A stretch of 64,000 nt of DNA from assembly GCA_026120185.1 (NCBI GenBank), contig JANUWF010003369.1:930001-994000 (forward strand), read 5' to 3'. The notes under the pieces are model-generated. The model saw only the letters and a program-made list of their open reading frames with translations, did not search any database and was not told the origin of the DNA. Shown here in pieces: positions 11,407 to 22,825 of the stretch. How positions within the stretch are numbered: position 1 is the first letter of the stretch; every line of letters starts with the position of its first letter. The position numbers were made by a program, and so were the translations under genes. Source of the stretch: Voacanga thouarsii (lineage: Eukaryota; Streptophyta; Magnoliopsida; Gentianales; Apocynaceae).

Positions 11407-12240
11407 ATGGTGGGAGGTTCTTTTAGTCCATTGGCCATTATTCTCTGAGAGAATAAGCTAACGGGACCCAACTATATGGATTGGAAGAGGAACCTGGACA
11501 TAATACTCACAGCGGAGGAGTATAAGTATGTCTTGTACAAAACCTGCCCTATTATCGGGGAGGGTTCCACTGCTGAGGAGCGTGAGGCTGAGAAGGCATG
11601 GAAGAAGGCGATGAGATGCCTCGTTGTTACATATTTGCCTCCATGTCTAATGTGATGTGGTCCAAACATGAGCACATGACCACTGCGTATGACGTAACTC
11701 AATCATTAGCCACGATGTTCGCGGATAAGAGCTGGCTCGCAAGGCAAGAGGCTCTTCGAACCATCATTAACACTAAGATGGCTGAGGGAACATCAGTCAG
11801 AGAGCATATGCTCAAGATGATTGCTGCTTTCAAGGAGGCAAAAATCTTAGGGGCTGTTATTAACCCCAAGAGCTAAGTGGACATAGTTCTCGAATCTCTG
11901 CCTAATTCCTTTACTCAGTTGAAGTTGAACTATAATATGAACAAGTTGAACATAGGTTTGAGTGAGTTGATAAAAGAGCTCCAAATGGTAGAAAAGGTCA
12001 TGAAGCCACAATCTAAGGCTATAATTGCTAAGGCTTCATCCTCTAGAACTGGGCCCAGGCCCAGGATGTTCAAGAAGAAGAAAAAGAATGCAATAGGCCA
12101 GCCCAAGACCCAGCCCAAAGATAAACCCAAGGTTAAGTGCTTCAAATATAGACTGAAGGGACACTGGAAAAATGAGTGTCCGGATCTTCAAGCCAAGAAA
12201 AACCCCACAGGTAATATTTTCTATCTAAAGTCTATATCAA
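11407..12240 (+). pseudogene. Copia-1 gag (broken)
   Basis: The start ATG at 11407 opens a frame reading MVGGSFSPLAIIL, then a TGA at 11446, then ENKLTGPNYMDWKRNLDI, a typical copia gag N-terminus. A one-base deletion near 11610 shifts the frame, which continues as DEMPRCYIFASMSNVM. An in-frame TAA at 11874 replaces a probable CAA before VDIVLESLPNSF. The zinc knuckle near 12140-12180 reads CFKYRLKGHWKNEC, so its second cysteine is tyrosine. Gag would form the virus-like particle and bind RNA. Two stops and one frameshift make it a pseudogene. Confidence 0.9.
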
Positions 12241-12612
12241 TGGTTAGATCAACTTCCACTTGGATTGTTGATTCAGGAGCCACTGATCACATCTATAACT
12301 CCTTGCAGGGGTTTAGAAAGATTAGAAGACTCTAGAAGGGTGAACATGGATTACGTGTGGGAAATGGAGCATAAGTTTGGGCCTTTGCAGTGGAAGAATT
12401 GGATCTTTTTTTTTTTTTTTTGTAATAGAATAGTGGTTTTAAAAGATATTTTATATGTACCTGGATTTCGTCATAGTTTGATTTTAGTTGCAAAACTAAT
12501 AAATCAAGGATATTCTGTATCTTTCCATTCTGGTATTACTATCAGTAAAGATGGAGAAATTTTATGTACTGGGCACATGTATGGGAATCTATTTTTTCTT
12601 AAATCCTATTAA
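12241..12612 (+). pseudogene. Copia-1 aspartic protease (broken)
   Basis: The frame reads STWIVDSGATDHIYNSLQGF, with the aspartic protease motif DSGA intact. In-frame stops follow at 12333 (after RKIRRL) and shortly after. A T-run at about 12402-12420 shifts the frame, which then continues as VVLKDILYVPGFRHSL and ISKDGEILCTGHMYGNLFF. The protease would cut the Gag-Pol precursor. Confidence 0.87.
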
Positions 12613-13633
12613 CAATCAATTAAATAATGCTCAATCTGAACCTTTAGCGAATGAGAGAAAGACCAATGTCAATGACTCTTATTTTTGGCATCTAAGGTTG
12701 GGTCCTATCCACTCAACTAGGATTTAGAGGTTGATCCATGATGGGCCCTTGGGCTTATTGAGATTGAAAAATTGGCCTCACTGTGATTCCTATCTGATGG
12801 GAAAGATGACCAAAAGGTCATTTGCCCATAAGGCGAAGAGAGTCAATAAGGTATTAAGTCTTGTTCACACTGATGTGTATGATCCCCTGTCTACACCAGC
12901 TAGAGGAGGTTTTGAGTACTTCATCATTTTTATGGATGATTGTACAAGGTTTGGTTACGTTTACTTGATGAGACGGAAGTCTAACTCTTTTGACAAGTTC
13001 AAAGAGTTTAAGGCTGAAGTGGAGCGTCGGACAAATAAATTGATCAAGACCTTACGATTGGATTATGGTGGAGAGTACCTTATTGGTGAATTCAAGGACT
13101 ACATGGTACATTATGGGATAGTATCCCAGCTCTCTGCGCCAGGGACACCCCAACAGAATGGAGTGGCTGAGAGAAGGAATAGGACATTGATGGAAATGGT
13201 CCGAAGCATGATGTCTCATGCTACTTTTCTAGTATCTTTTTGGGGATATGTCCTGGAAACAGCGGCATACATTCTGAACTTGGTGCCTTCCAAATCAGTA
13301 CTTAGGACTCCATATGAGATGTGGACTGGGCGTAAGCCAAGTCTAAATCATCATAGGATATGGGGTCGTCCATCTTATGTACTGGTCAAGGGAGATAAGT
13401 TGGAACCAAGATCAAAATTACACTATTTTGTTAGTTATCCAAAAGGGACAAATGGTGGTTACTTTTATCATCCTAAGGAGCAGAAGGTAATAGTTAGTAC
13501 CATTGCTAGATACCTAGAGGATGATCAAAGTACTTCCACGAAAGGTTCAACTAGGTTGGAACTGGTGGAGAAGTTATCTTTAGAAGCAACTTCTTTTGAC
13601 TTGATAGTGGAACAAGAGGAGGCACAGCCTTAA
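12613..13633 (+). pseudogene. Copia-1 integrase with pre-integrase domain (partly open)
   Basis: The pre-integrase segment reads SYFWHLRLGPIHSTRI, then a TAG. The frame from 12731 is open for 300 codons. The HHCC region is altered (a histidine replaced by P in RLGP, and CDSY instead of CxxC). The catalytic triad is present: D48 in LVHTDV, D111 in LRLDYGGEY and E147 in GVAERRNRT, numbered from the ATG at 12731. The D111-E147 spacing fits DD35E. This is the longest open fragment of the element, but the zinc domain and upstream frame are broken. Confidence 0.9.
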
Positions 13634-14857
13634 AAGCCTGTACAAATGGAGCCTCGTCGTAGTGGGAGAGTGTCTAGGGCTCCAGAAAGGTGGATTGGAG
13701 AAGCTTTTGAGCTAGTCTCTGACCATTAGGAACTAGACCCCACTAGATACGAAGAGGCTATTGCTGATGCCGATGCAAATCTGTGGCATGAAGCAATGAA
13801 AGTCGAAATTGAGTTTATGTATCTCAATCTAGTTTGGGATCTTATAGCTTTATTTGAAGGGATAAAACCTATAAGGTGTAAGTGGGTATACAAGAGAAAT
13901 AGGAGAATAGATGGAAATGTAGAAACCTTCAAGGTTAGGCTTGTGGCGAAAGGGTATATGTAGAAAGAGGGTATTGATTATGAGGAAACCTTTTCCCCGG
14001 TAGCCATACTTAAGTCCATCCATATCCTCTTTGCCATTGTATGTCATTATGACTACGAGATATGGCAAATGGATGTCAAGATGGCATTTTTAAATGGCCA
14101 TCTTAGTGAAGAGATCTATATGTCCCAACCGGAAGGCTTTATTGCTAAAGGCCAAGAACATATAGTTTGCAAGCTTAAGAAGTCCATTTATGAACTTAAG
14201 CAGGCATCAAGGGCATGGAACATTCATTTTGATGAGATTGTAAAGTCTTATGGTTTTGTTCAAAACGAGGATGAACTATGCGTGTACAGGAAATTTGAAG
14301 GCATTAATGTGATTTTTCTTGTCTTATATGTGGATAACATTCTACTCATTGGAAATGATGTACGGTCATTGTCATCTACAAAAGTTTGACTATCTAGTCA
14401 ATTTAGTATGAAGAACTTAGGAGAAGCCAGCTACATTCTTCATATTAGACTTCCTAGAAATAGGAAGCAGAGAATGTCAGGATTATCCCAAGCGGCATAC
14501 ATTGATAAGATGCTGGTCAGGTATAGCATGGACTCATGCAAGGGAGCTTTAATTCCTTGTGGACATGGGTTGTCATTTTCTTCAAGGGACTGTTCTAAGT
14601 CTCAAGAAGAAAAGGTCAGGATGTGTAGGATTTCCTATGCTTCGGCTGTAGGAAGTCTCATGTACGCCATGCTGTGTATTAGGCCAGATATCCGCTTTGC
14701 TGTAGGCTTGGTTAGCAAATACCAGTCAAACCCTGGGAAGATTTATTGGCAAACTATAAAGTACATTCTCAAGTACCTCAAGAAAACGAGAGATTATATG
14801 CTAGTTTACAAAGCTAATGACTTAGTTCCTACAGGATACACAGACTCAGACTTTTAG
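13634..14857 (+). pseudogene. Copia-1 reverse transcriptase (broken; YVDN active site)
   Basis: After a linker (RRSGRVSRAPERW) the copia RT follows: WHEAMKVEIE, CKWVYKRN, VRLVAKGY, MDVKMAFLNGHL, then PEGF and YELKQASRAW. The active-site box reads LYVDNILLIGN; the second aspartate of YVDD is asparagine (codon AAC at 14336-14338), which should abolish polymerase activity. Stops occur after DH (about 13726), after KGYM, at 14387 and at 14855. RT would copy the element RNA into DNA. Confidence 0.92.
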
Positions 14858-15313
14858 GCGGATAAGGATGAGAGAAAATCTACTAGTGGATATATCGTCA
14901 CATTGTTTGGAGGAGCTATTTCATGGAGGAGTATCAAGCAAGCTTGCACTGCTGACTCAACCATGGAAGCTGAGTATGTGGCAGCTTCAGAGGCACCAAA
15001 TGAAGCAATCTGGCTCTGAAAGTTCCTTTCAAAACTTGGAGTCGTGCCACACATGGACAGGCCAATTCTGATATATTGTAACAACACTGGAGCAGTATCA
15101 CAATCCAAAAAACCCAGGAACCACAACATGGGGAAGCATATGAGAGGAAGTACCACCTGATCTTGGATTTCATCCAGAGACGGGAAGTTGTGGTAGAATA
15201 GATTGCCTCGGAGAATAATCTAACAGATCTATTCACAAAGCCTTTGGTTGAGAGAGTCTTCAATAGACACTTAGACGCCATAGGAATGGGCACCTACAGA
15301 CTTACTTAGTCTT
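14858..15313 (+). pseudogene. Copia-1 RNase H (broken)
   Basis: Continuing the RT frame past the TAG at 14855: ADKDERKSTSGYIVTLFGGAISW, ADSTMEAEYVAASEA (the catalytic E region), PILIYCNNTGAVSQSKKP (where CDNxGA is usual, so D became N), and then a tail DLFTKPLVERVF. The stop after EAIWL and other frame breaks inactivate it. Its role would be to degrade the RNA strand of the RNA-DNA hybrid. Confidence 0.87.
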
Positions 15314-15314
15314 A

Positions 15315-15331
15315 GAGTGCAAGTGGGAGAT
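15315..15331 (+). other. Polypurine tract of Copia-1
   Basis: The bases agtgcaagtgggagat lie directly before the 3' LTR. The same aagtggga core precedes the 3' LTR in Copia-2 and Copia-3. Confidence 0.85.
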
Positions 15332-16760
15332 TATTGGGAGGTATGCCCTTTTAAACTAGGTTTCTGATGTAAAAATTGAATGTTTTAATAAAACAATTTA
15401 TTTTTAGAAATTATTTGTGAATTTACATTTTTATTTGTGCACAATTACATTTGGAAAAGACCCATTGTGTTTAAGTAACTGGTCCATGTGAATAGAGGTC
15501 TTTTACAGTAAGATATGGATCACGAGTTACTTAACATAAAAATATTCGTTCTTAATCGATTGATGAGAATGGGAATCTCATCATGTCTAGGTTATTATGT
15601 TGTGAATTCTAAATGGGGAATAACTTACCTTTAGCTAGTGAGTAGTCCACTAACTTCCTGACAAAGGCGTATTTCGAATACATAGAACAGGACCTGTAGT
15701 AGTGATTTCTAAAAGTACTATGTGGTAGAAACCTAGACTACTACTGCTACAGCATGGACTAGTACTCTACGACTTAAGTATGAGTTGGTGGTCTGACGAA
15801 ACTTGAAGCATATACTTTGATATGCTATAGTTGAAGTTCTATCGTAGGGTCAATATACTTGCATGTTGGGTATGTGTGACTAGTTAGTTAAGACAGACTT
15901 GTACAAGATAGTTTCTATACTATATCGCCCCTTGTGGTGTCTAAATGATCTAAATATCCAAGGCCCCTGGGAAACATGACTTGGATGTTTGCTTTAGGAT
16001 AGCTCTCTTGGAAATCAGAAATAATCTAAGAAGTCGTGGATCATTGGACTAGAGGCTTAAGGATGGTAGATGTCATTTAGAGAGGTGTTAGTACACTTCT
16101 TCCTCTCTGAATTTACGGCAATGTATAGAGGGGTGTTTTTGTCATTACACCTGTAGATCAGAGACTTTGCTAAAGCAGTACTGTCCTTAGGGTCAATATT
16201 TCCTTATGGTGATACTAAGAAATATTTAAAATGCAAAATACAGTTATTTATATAGCAATGATGTTTTGGTCATTTTAGTAGCTAATGCGGTGTATCTTTT
16301 GGTCCCCAGTATAGACCGTGAGTCCTAATTAAATATGGGCTAAGGAATTGATCTTAAATTAAATGAAATTTATTTTATTTATATTGCTTGATTTAATTAT
16401 TGGGCTAGAATAAAATAAATGTCCATAGAGAGAGAGAATTAATTAAATTAGTTTAGTGGGTCAATTAATTATTCAGGGCTCTGGCCCAGTTTGAATAATT
16501 ATAGATTAACGTGGGACTAAACCAATATAGTTTTATTAATTGGACTAGTCTATTTATGCTGGAAAATTAATTATTATTTAGGTCCTTTATATGGTTCTAA
16601 TTAGAATAATTAATTAAGTCCAAAAAGGTTAAACTAAGAGTCTAATGTCCCAGTCCAGTTTAACCTAGGGTTTTATTTAGGTTAAACAGGAGGATTGGAA
16701 ATAACGTTGTTGACAGAACATACACTCTCTGAAACGGCTTCTTTTCTGTGAAAGGCCAGA

Positions 16761-16802
<42 letters not shown>

Positions 16803-17167
16803 GAAAAAAGGTTCCTTAGTCTGTAGTTGTTCACCAAACGGATTTAGGCAGGCCATATACTGGAAGATCGAGAGATTGGCGTTCACCAACCTACAAAGAC
16901 GGAGTAGGAGACTTGCAAGAATTGCACCAAAGGCTTCCACCAGTGTGCCCACCCCAGTTGCACATGTTCCGATCCCGCCAATTCTTAGAATGAGGAAAAG
17001 AGGTAAGAAATTTTTAACCTTGGAGTTCCGCCAGAGCCCAACTGGCTCCGACTAAGACTGCCGGAGCCGGCACCGGCCTGGATGTGAATTCCTTTGTTCT
17101 TGGTTTTTCTAGTTTTTTGTCTTCACTTTCGATGTGTGCCCTGTGTTTTCCATTTTCTATGCCTTCA
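15332..17167 (+). repeat. Copia-1 3' LTR (1836 bp)
   Basis: It starts tattgggag (where the 5' LTR has TGTTGGGAG) and ends ctatgccttca, followed by the TSD cctta. It has (CT)19 at 16763-16800 and a GC-rich block near 17060. Its part from 16192 onward is also the first unit of the tandem array. Confidence 0.92.
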
Positions 17168-17367
17168 CCTTAATCCTATCTTTGGATATAACATGTCCCA
17201 AGAATACTACTCCTTGCAGCCACAACTCACACTTACTAAACTTAGCATATAATTTGGCCTCCCTTAACCTCCCTAATACGTTTTAAAGGTGTTGTTCATG
17301 TTCTTGGGGACTCTCAGAATACACCAGTATATCATCCATGAATATAACAACAAAACTATCTAAGTAA
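17168..17367 (-). pseudogene. Tekay RT fragment, array copy 1
   Basis: On the minus strand it reads the RT palm: FVVIFMDDILVYSESPQEHEQ, with the FMDD active-site box, then [18 protein letters not shown] and [14 protein letters not shown], ending at the insertion site. The same 200 bp recur at 18362-18561, 19569-19768 and 20767-20966. Confidence 0.9.
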
Positions 17368-17936
17368 GTCAATATTTCCTTATGGTGATATTAAGAAATA
17401 TTTAAAATGCAAAATACAGCTATTTATATAACAAGGATATTTTGGTCATTTTAGTAGCTAATGCGGTGTATCTTTTGGTCCCCAGTATAAACCGTGAGTC
17501 CTAATTAAATATGGGCTAAGGAATTGATCTTAAATTAAATGAAATTTATTTTATTTATATAGCTTGATTTAATTATTGGGCTAGAATAAAATAAATGTCC
17601 ATAGAGAGAGAGAATTAATTAAATTAGTTTAGTGGGTTAATTAATTATTCAGGGCTCTGGCCCAGTTTGAATAATTATAGATTAACGTGGGACTAAACCA
17701 ATATAGTTTTATTAATTGGACTAGTCTATTTATGCTGGAAAATTAATTATTATTTAGGTCCTTTATATGGTTCTAATTAGAATAATTAATTAAGTCCAAA
17801 AAGGTTAAACTAATAGTCTAATGTCCCAGTCCAGTTTAACCTAGGGTTTTATTTAGGTTAAACAGGAGGATTGGAAATAACGTTGTTGACAGAACATACA
17901 CTCTCTGAAACGGCTTCTTTTCTGTGAAAGGCCAGA

Positions 17937-17997
<61 letters not shown>

Positions 17998-18361
17998 AAA
18001 AAAGGTTCCTTAGTCTGTAGTTGTTCACCAAACGGATTTAGGCAGGCCATATACTGGAAGATCGAGAGATTGGCGTTCACCAACCTACAAAGACAGAGTA
18101 GGAGACTTGCAAGAATTGCACCAAAGGCTTCCACCAGTGTGCCCACCCCAGTTGCACATGTTCCGATCCCGCCAATTCTTAGAATGAGGAAAAGAGGTAA
18201 GAAATTTTTAACCTTGGAGTTCCGCCAGAGCCCAACTGGCTCCGACTAAGACTGCCGGAGCCGGCGCCGGCCTGGATGTGAATTCCTTTGTTCTTGGTTT
18301 TTCTAGTTTTTTATCTTCACTTTCGATGTGTGCCCTGTGTTTTCCATTTTCTATGCCTTCA
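17368..18361 (+). repeat. Array unit 2: truncated Copia-1 LTR
   Basis: This LTR copy lacks the first 860 bp. It has a (CT)29 tract at 17939-17996. Diagnostic bases: cagCtattta, tatAgc, gggTtaatt, acAgagtagg. It shares these with unit 4. Confidence 0.9.
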
Positions 18362-18561
18362 CCTTAATCCTATCTTTGGATATAACATGTCCCAAGAATA
18401 CTACTCCTTGCAGCCACAACTCACACTTACTAAACTTAGCATATAATTTGGCCTCCCTTAACCTCCCTAATACGTTTTAAAGGTGTTGTTCATGTTCTTG
18501 GGGACTCTCAGAATACACCAGTATATCATCCATGAATATAACAACAAAACTATCTAAGTAA
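18362..18561 (-). pseudogene. Tekay RT fragment, array copy 2
   Basis: A near-identical copy of the 200-bp RT palm segment with FMDDILVYS, starting with the TSD bases cctta. Confidence 0.88.
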
Positions 18562-19130
18562 GTCAATATTTCCTTATGGTGATATTAAGAAATATTTAAA
18601 ATGCAAAATACAGTTATTTATATAACAAGGATATTTTGGTCATTTTAGTAGCTAATGCGGTGTATCTTTTGGTCCCCAGTATAAACCGTGAGTCCTAATT
18701 AAATATGGGCTAAGGAATTGATCTTAAATTAAATGAAATTTATTTTATTTATATTGCTTGATTTAATTATTGGACTAGAATAAAATAAATGTCCATAGAG
18801 AGAGAGAATTAATTAAATTAGTTTAGTGGGTCAATTAATTATTCAGGGCTCTGGCCCAGTTTGAATAATTATAGATTAACGTGGGACTAAACCAATATAG
18901 TTTTATTAATTGGACTAGTCTATTTATGCTGGAAAATTAATTATTATTTAGGTCCTTTATATGGTTCTAATTAGAATAATTAATTAAGTCCAAAAAGGTT
19001 AAACTAATAGTCTAATGTCCCAGTCCAGTTTAACCTAGGGTTTTATTTAGGTAAAACAGGAGGATTGGAAATAACGTTGTTGACAGAACATACACTCTCT
19101 GAAACGGCTTCTTTTCTGTGAAAGGCCAGA

Positions 19131-19204
<74 letters not shown>

Positions 19205-19568
19205 AAAAAAGGTTCCTTAGTCTGTAGTTGTTCACCAAACGGATTTAGGCAGGCCATATACTGGAAGATCGAGAGATTGGCGTTCACCAACCTACAAAGA
19301 CGGAGTAGGAGACTTGCAAGAATTGCACCAAAGGCTTCCACCAGTGTGCCCACCCCAGTTGCACATGTTCCGATCCCGCCAATTCTTAGAATGAGGAAAA
19401 GAGGTAAGAAATTTTTAACCTTGGAGTTCCGCCAGAGCCCAACTGGCTCCGACTAAGACTGCCGGAGCCGGCGCCGGCCTGGATATGAATTCCTTTGTTC
19501 TTGGTTTTTCTAGTTTTTTATCTTCACTTTCGATGTGTGCCCTGTGTTTTCCATTTTCTATGCCTTCA
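18562..19568 (+). repeat. Array unit 3: truncated Copia-1 LTR
   Basis: It has the longest CT tract, (CT)35 at 19133-19202. Diagnostic bases: cagTtattta, tatTgc, gggTCaatt, acGgagtagg. It shares these with unit 1, but shares tggActag with unit 4. Confidence 0.9.
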
Positions 19569-19768
19569 CCTTAATCCTATATTTGGATATAACATGTCCC
19601 AAGAATACTACTCCTTGCAGCCACAACTCACACTTACTAAACTTAGCATATAATTTGGCCTCCCTTAACCTCCCTAATACGTTTTAAAGGTGTTGTTCAT
19701 GTTCTTGGGGACTCTCAGAATACACCAGTATATCATCCATGAATATAACAACAAAACTATCTAAGTAA
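19569..19768 (-). pseudogene. Tekay RT fragment, array copy 3
   Basis: The same 200-bp RT palm segment, with a private change (tatatttgg for tatctttgg). Confidence 0.88.
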
Positions 19769-20337
19769 GTCAATATTTCCTTATGGTGATATTAAGAAAT
19801 ATTTAAAATGCAAAATACAGCTATTTATATAACAAGGATATTTTGGTCATTTTAGTAGCTAATGCGGTGTATCTTTTGGTCCCCAGTATAAACCGTGAGT
19901 CCTAATTAAATATGGGCTAAGGAATTGATCTTAAATTAAATGAAATTTATTTTATTTATATAGCTTGATTTAATTATTGGACTAGAATAAAATAAATGTC
20001 CATAGAGAGAGAGAATTAATTAAATTAGTTTAGTGGGTTAATTAATTATTCAGGGCTCTGGCCCAGTTTGAATAATTATAGATTAACGTGGGACTAAACC
20101 AATATAGTTTTATTAATTGGACTAGTCTATTTATGCTGGAAAATTAATTATTATTTAGGTCCTTTATATGGTTCTAATTAGAATAATTAATTAAGTCCAA
20201 AAAGGTTAAACTAATAGTCTAATGTCCCAGTCCAGTTTAACCTAGGGTTTTATTTAGGTTAAACAGGAGGATTGGAAATAACGTTGTTGACAGAACATAC
20301 ACTCTCTGAAACGGCTTCTTTTCTGTGAAAGGCCAGA

Positions 20338-20399
<62 letters not shown>

Positions 20400-20766
20400 G
20401 AAAAAAGGTTCCTTAGTCTGTAGTTGTTCACCAAACGGATTTAGGCGAGGCCATATCTTGGAAGATCGAGAGATTGGCGTTCACCAACCTACAAAGACAG
20501 AGTAGGAGACTTGCAAGAATTGCACCAAAGGCTTCCACCGAGTGTGCCCACCCCGATTGCACATGTTCCGATCCCGCCAATTCTTAGAATGAGGAAAAGA
20601 GGTAAGAAATTTTTAACCTTGGAGTTCCGCCAGAGCCCAACTGGCTCCGACTAAGACTGCCGGAGCCGGCGCCAGCCTGGATGTGAATTCCTTTGTTCTT
20701 GGTTTTTCTAGTTTTTTATCTTCACTTTCGATGTGTGCCCTGTGTTTTCCATTTTCTATGCCTTCA
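19769..20766 (+). repeat. Array unit 4: truncated Copia-1 LTR
   Basis: It has (CT)29 at 20340-20397 and small private changes (ggcgaggcc, accgagtg, ccccgattg). Diagnostic bases match unit 2. The Tekay RT continues uninterrupted after this unit. Confidence 0.9.
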
Positions 20767-21130
20767 CCTTAATCCTATCTTTGGATATAACATGTCCCAA
20801 GAATACTACTCCTTGCAGCCACAACTCACACTTACTAAACTTAGCATATAATTTGGCCTCCCTTAACCTCCCTAATACGTTTTAAAGGTGTTGTTCATGT
20901 TCTTGAGGACTCTCAGAATACACCAGTATATCATCCATGAATATAACAACAAAACTATCTAAGTAAGGCTAAAATATTCGGTGCATCAGGTCCATGAAAA
21001 CAGCAGGTGCATTCGTAACACCGAAGGGCATCACTTCAAACTCAAAATGTTCATATCATGTGTTAAATGCATTTTTTGGTATATCTTCTTCCCGAATTCG
21101 AACTTTGTAATATCCTTCCCAGGCTGATAG
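20767..21130 (-). pseudogene. Tekay RT, upstream part (broken)
   Basis: This is the only array copy that continues into the rest of the gene. On the minus strand, before FMDD, the text AWEGYYKVRIREEDIPKNAF and FEFEVMPFGVTNAPAVFMDLMHRIF is clear, though frames change and stops interrupt it. The RT N-terminus is missing, because the protease ends only a few codons before GYYKVRI. That deletion alone would inactivate the enzyme. Confidence 0.87.
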
Positions 21131-21430
21131 AATCATACTACCTTATTCATATAGTCAATTTGAGCATGATGTTGAGATAGCTAGTCCCTTACTAAGATAG
21201 CATCGTAATCCTCTATGGGCAAACATATTAAATCTCCTCCCAATATTTCATTCTCTACAAAAATTTTACATCCCTTATATATTTTCTTGGTATTCATTTG
21301 GTTTCCCAATGGGGTGCTAACAATAATTTCATATGAAGTTTCTTCCCCTTTAATCCTAGTATCAATAAATGAATTGGCAATAACGGAATGCATAGAGCCA
21401 GGATCTGCCAATACTTTAGCATCATGATAA
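21131..21430 (-). pseudogene. Tekay aspartic protease (broken)
   Basis: The minus-strand frame from 21411 reads MADPGSMHSVIANSF, then ETSYEIIVSTPLGNQ, GDLICLPIEDYDAILVRD and, after a stop, LSQHHAQIDY. This matches the retropepsin domain between gag and RT in chromoviruses. The active-site text is DPG instead of the usual D(S/T)G. Confidence 0.82.
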
Positions 21431-22581
21431 AAAAATTAGGAGCGTAACTTTCACTGCTGTGGCATGATTATCTGTCTTTTTCAATGCAACCATTTGAGCA
21501 TTCACTTGTGGCTTGGCGGGTCCAGTTCTAGAGGTAGAAACTTGTCTGGATTCCTACTTCCTAGTTATGACCTCTGCCACTAATTGTTTTCCTCAGGTCG
21601 GCTCCATCCTCCTATTCTTTAAGGGTGAAGGCAATTGAAACTCTTATGCCCTTCTTCTCCATAGTTAAAGTATCTAAAAGATGGTTGTCCTCCAATCGGG
21701 CCTCCCCTCCTTTACATTATTCCTTTCTTATGTCATCAAGGCCCTCCAGATTGTTCTGACTCATACCCTAAAATCCACTTCTATTTCTCTCACCTATTTG
21801 TTCAATGTCAGCCATTTTTGTCTTGGAAGACATCTCTACTATAGCATTATAACTAGTGGGAGCCATGCTCGCCAGTAATCTTTTCAATTTTAGCCGTAGA
21901 CCTTTCACAAAGCGTCTAATCCTGTCTACCTATAAATGGACAAAAAGTGGGCAATATTTCGATAGTCTAGTGAATTAGCAGTATACTGCCCCACAGTACG
22001 ACCTCCCTGCTGAAAAGCCTAGAACTCATCATTCTTCCTTTCCACTACCTAATTGGGGATAAACTCTTTCTTAAAATTAGCTATGAAATCCATCCACTCC
22101 CATTCTCGTTGATTCATTTCACTTGCCCACCAATCTTGGGCAGGTCCTTTTAATTGAAATGTAGCAAAGTTATACTTTTCTTTTGCTCTGAATAGTTTAG
22201 AGCTGCAAAAATCGTCTCCATCTATTCAATCAAATTTTTAGCCTCTTGTTCCCAATCAAGTTGCCTTTGAAATTACAGAGAGTGAAATTTTAAAAAGTGC
22301 TCAAGAGCTCGATCTAATTCGAATTCATTTTGATGACCTTCCCTACTTATATTCTCATTCATTCTAGCACTCTTATTTGCTCTAGTGGCAGTCTCAATCA
22401 ACTGTTGAATGGTATCAACTATTTTCTAGAAGGTTTGGAACATAGGATGGCCCAAAGTTGCAAGGTGGGGACCTTCCACATGTGGTTCCTCCATTATTAG
22501 CTCAGGATGATTTCGAGTAGTTCGCAACGATCATCCGGAAGATCTTTTAGAAGGCATCTTGTCCTTGTCATTCTTATCCAT
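21431..22581 (-). pseudogene. Tekay gag (broken)
   Basis: A minus-strand frame begins with an ATG at 22581 (MDKNDKDKMPSKRSS), about 80 nt after the 5' LTR. Recognisable parts include FQRQLDWEQEAKNLIE, METIFAALNYSEQKK and a zinc-knuckle remnant near 21640-21690 (YFNYGEEGHKSFNC), where the first two cysteines are tyrosine or otherwise lost. At least six stops interrupt it. Gag would package the RNA. Confidence 0.78.
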
Positions 22582-22644
22582 CCTACCCATAAGATAAAAG
22601 GGTTCTATCAACTTCTATGATGAAACCACAGTTCTATAATAACT

Positions 22645-22659
22645 ATGCTCTATACCAAT
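22645..22659 (-). other. Primer-binding site of the Tekay element
   Basis: On the minus strand the bases after the 5' LTR read attggtatagagcat. This equals the initiator-Met complement TGGTATCAGAGC with one C missing. Confidence 0.8.
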
Positions 22660-22790
22660 TGTAACACCCCAACTAAAAGTAACAGCGGAAGCATTCCAAA
22701 TCGGGTGTTGCCTCGTTCAATTACCCAGACATAGGGTCTTTATAATAAAGAACCAAAAGAGTATACAAGGTCTAGACTCATACTAACATT

Positions 22791-22825
<35 letters not shown>

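Larger units (their letters stand above)
7904..17167 (+). mobile_element. Ty1/copia element Copia-1, plus strand, inserted in Tekay RT
   Basis: The element is 9264 bp with LTRs of 1803 and 1836 bp, TSD cctta, an initiator-Met PBS, gag, protease, integrase, RT, RNase H and a PPT. The order integrase before RT is the copia order. Copia-1, Copia-D and the solo LTR at 47942 share one family by LTR and gag sequence. It carries several stops and frameshifts and an altered RT active site, so it is not autonomous. The exact plant copia lineage cannot be fixed by eye. Confidence 0.93.
16192..20966 (+). repeat. Four-copy tandem array of the Copia-1/Tekay junction (about 1.2-kb unit)
   Basis: Units start at 16192, 17368, 18562 and 19769 and are 1176, 1194, 1207 and 1198 bp. 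Each unit has the last 970-1000 bp of the Copia-1 LTR (from gtcaatatttcc to gccttca) and then exactly the same 200 bp of Tekay RT (ccttaatcc to aagtaag). Unit length differs mainly through the CT tract. Because every copy carries the same target flank, the array arose by local duplication after insertion, not by repeated insertion. ORFs with (RE)n in it are shadows of the CT tract. Confidence 0.95.

Noticed and set aside
16677..20434. Antisense ORFs with long Arg-Glu repeats at about 16677-16952, 17853-18146, 19030-19353, 20237-20434
   Set aside because: They are translations of the CT tract and flanking LTR, repeat because the array repeats, and have no known domain.
16192..20966. Four separate copia insertions instead of a tandem array
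   Set aside because: All copies carry identical Tekay flanks and lack the LTR 5' part and internal region, so a single insertion followed by duplication is simpler.
16192..20966. CRISPR or satellite array
   Set aside because: Units are 1.2 kb with no spacer pattern, and they consist of an LTR and a pol fragment.
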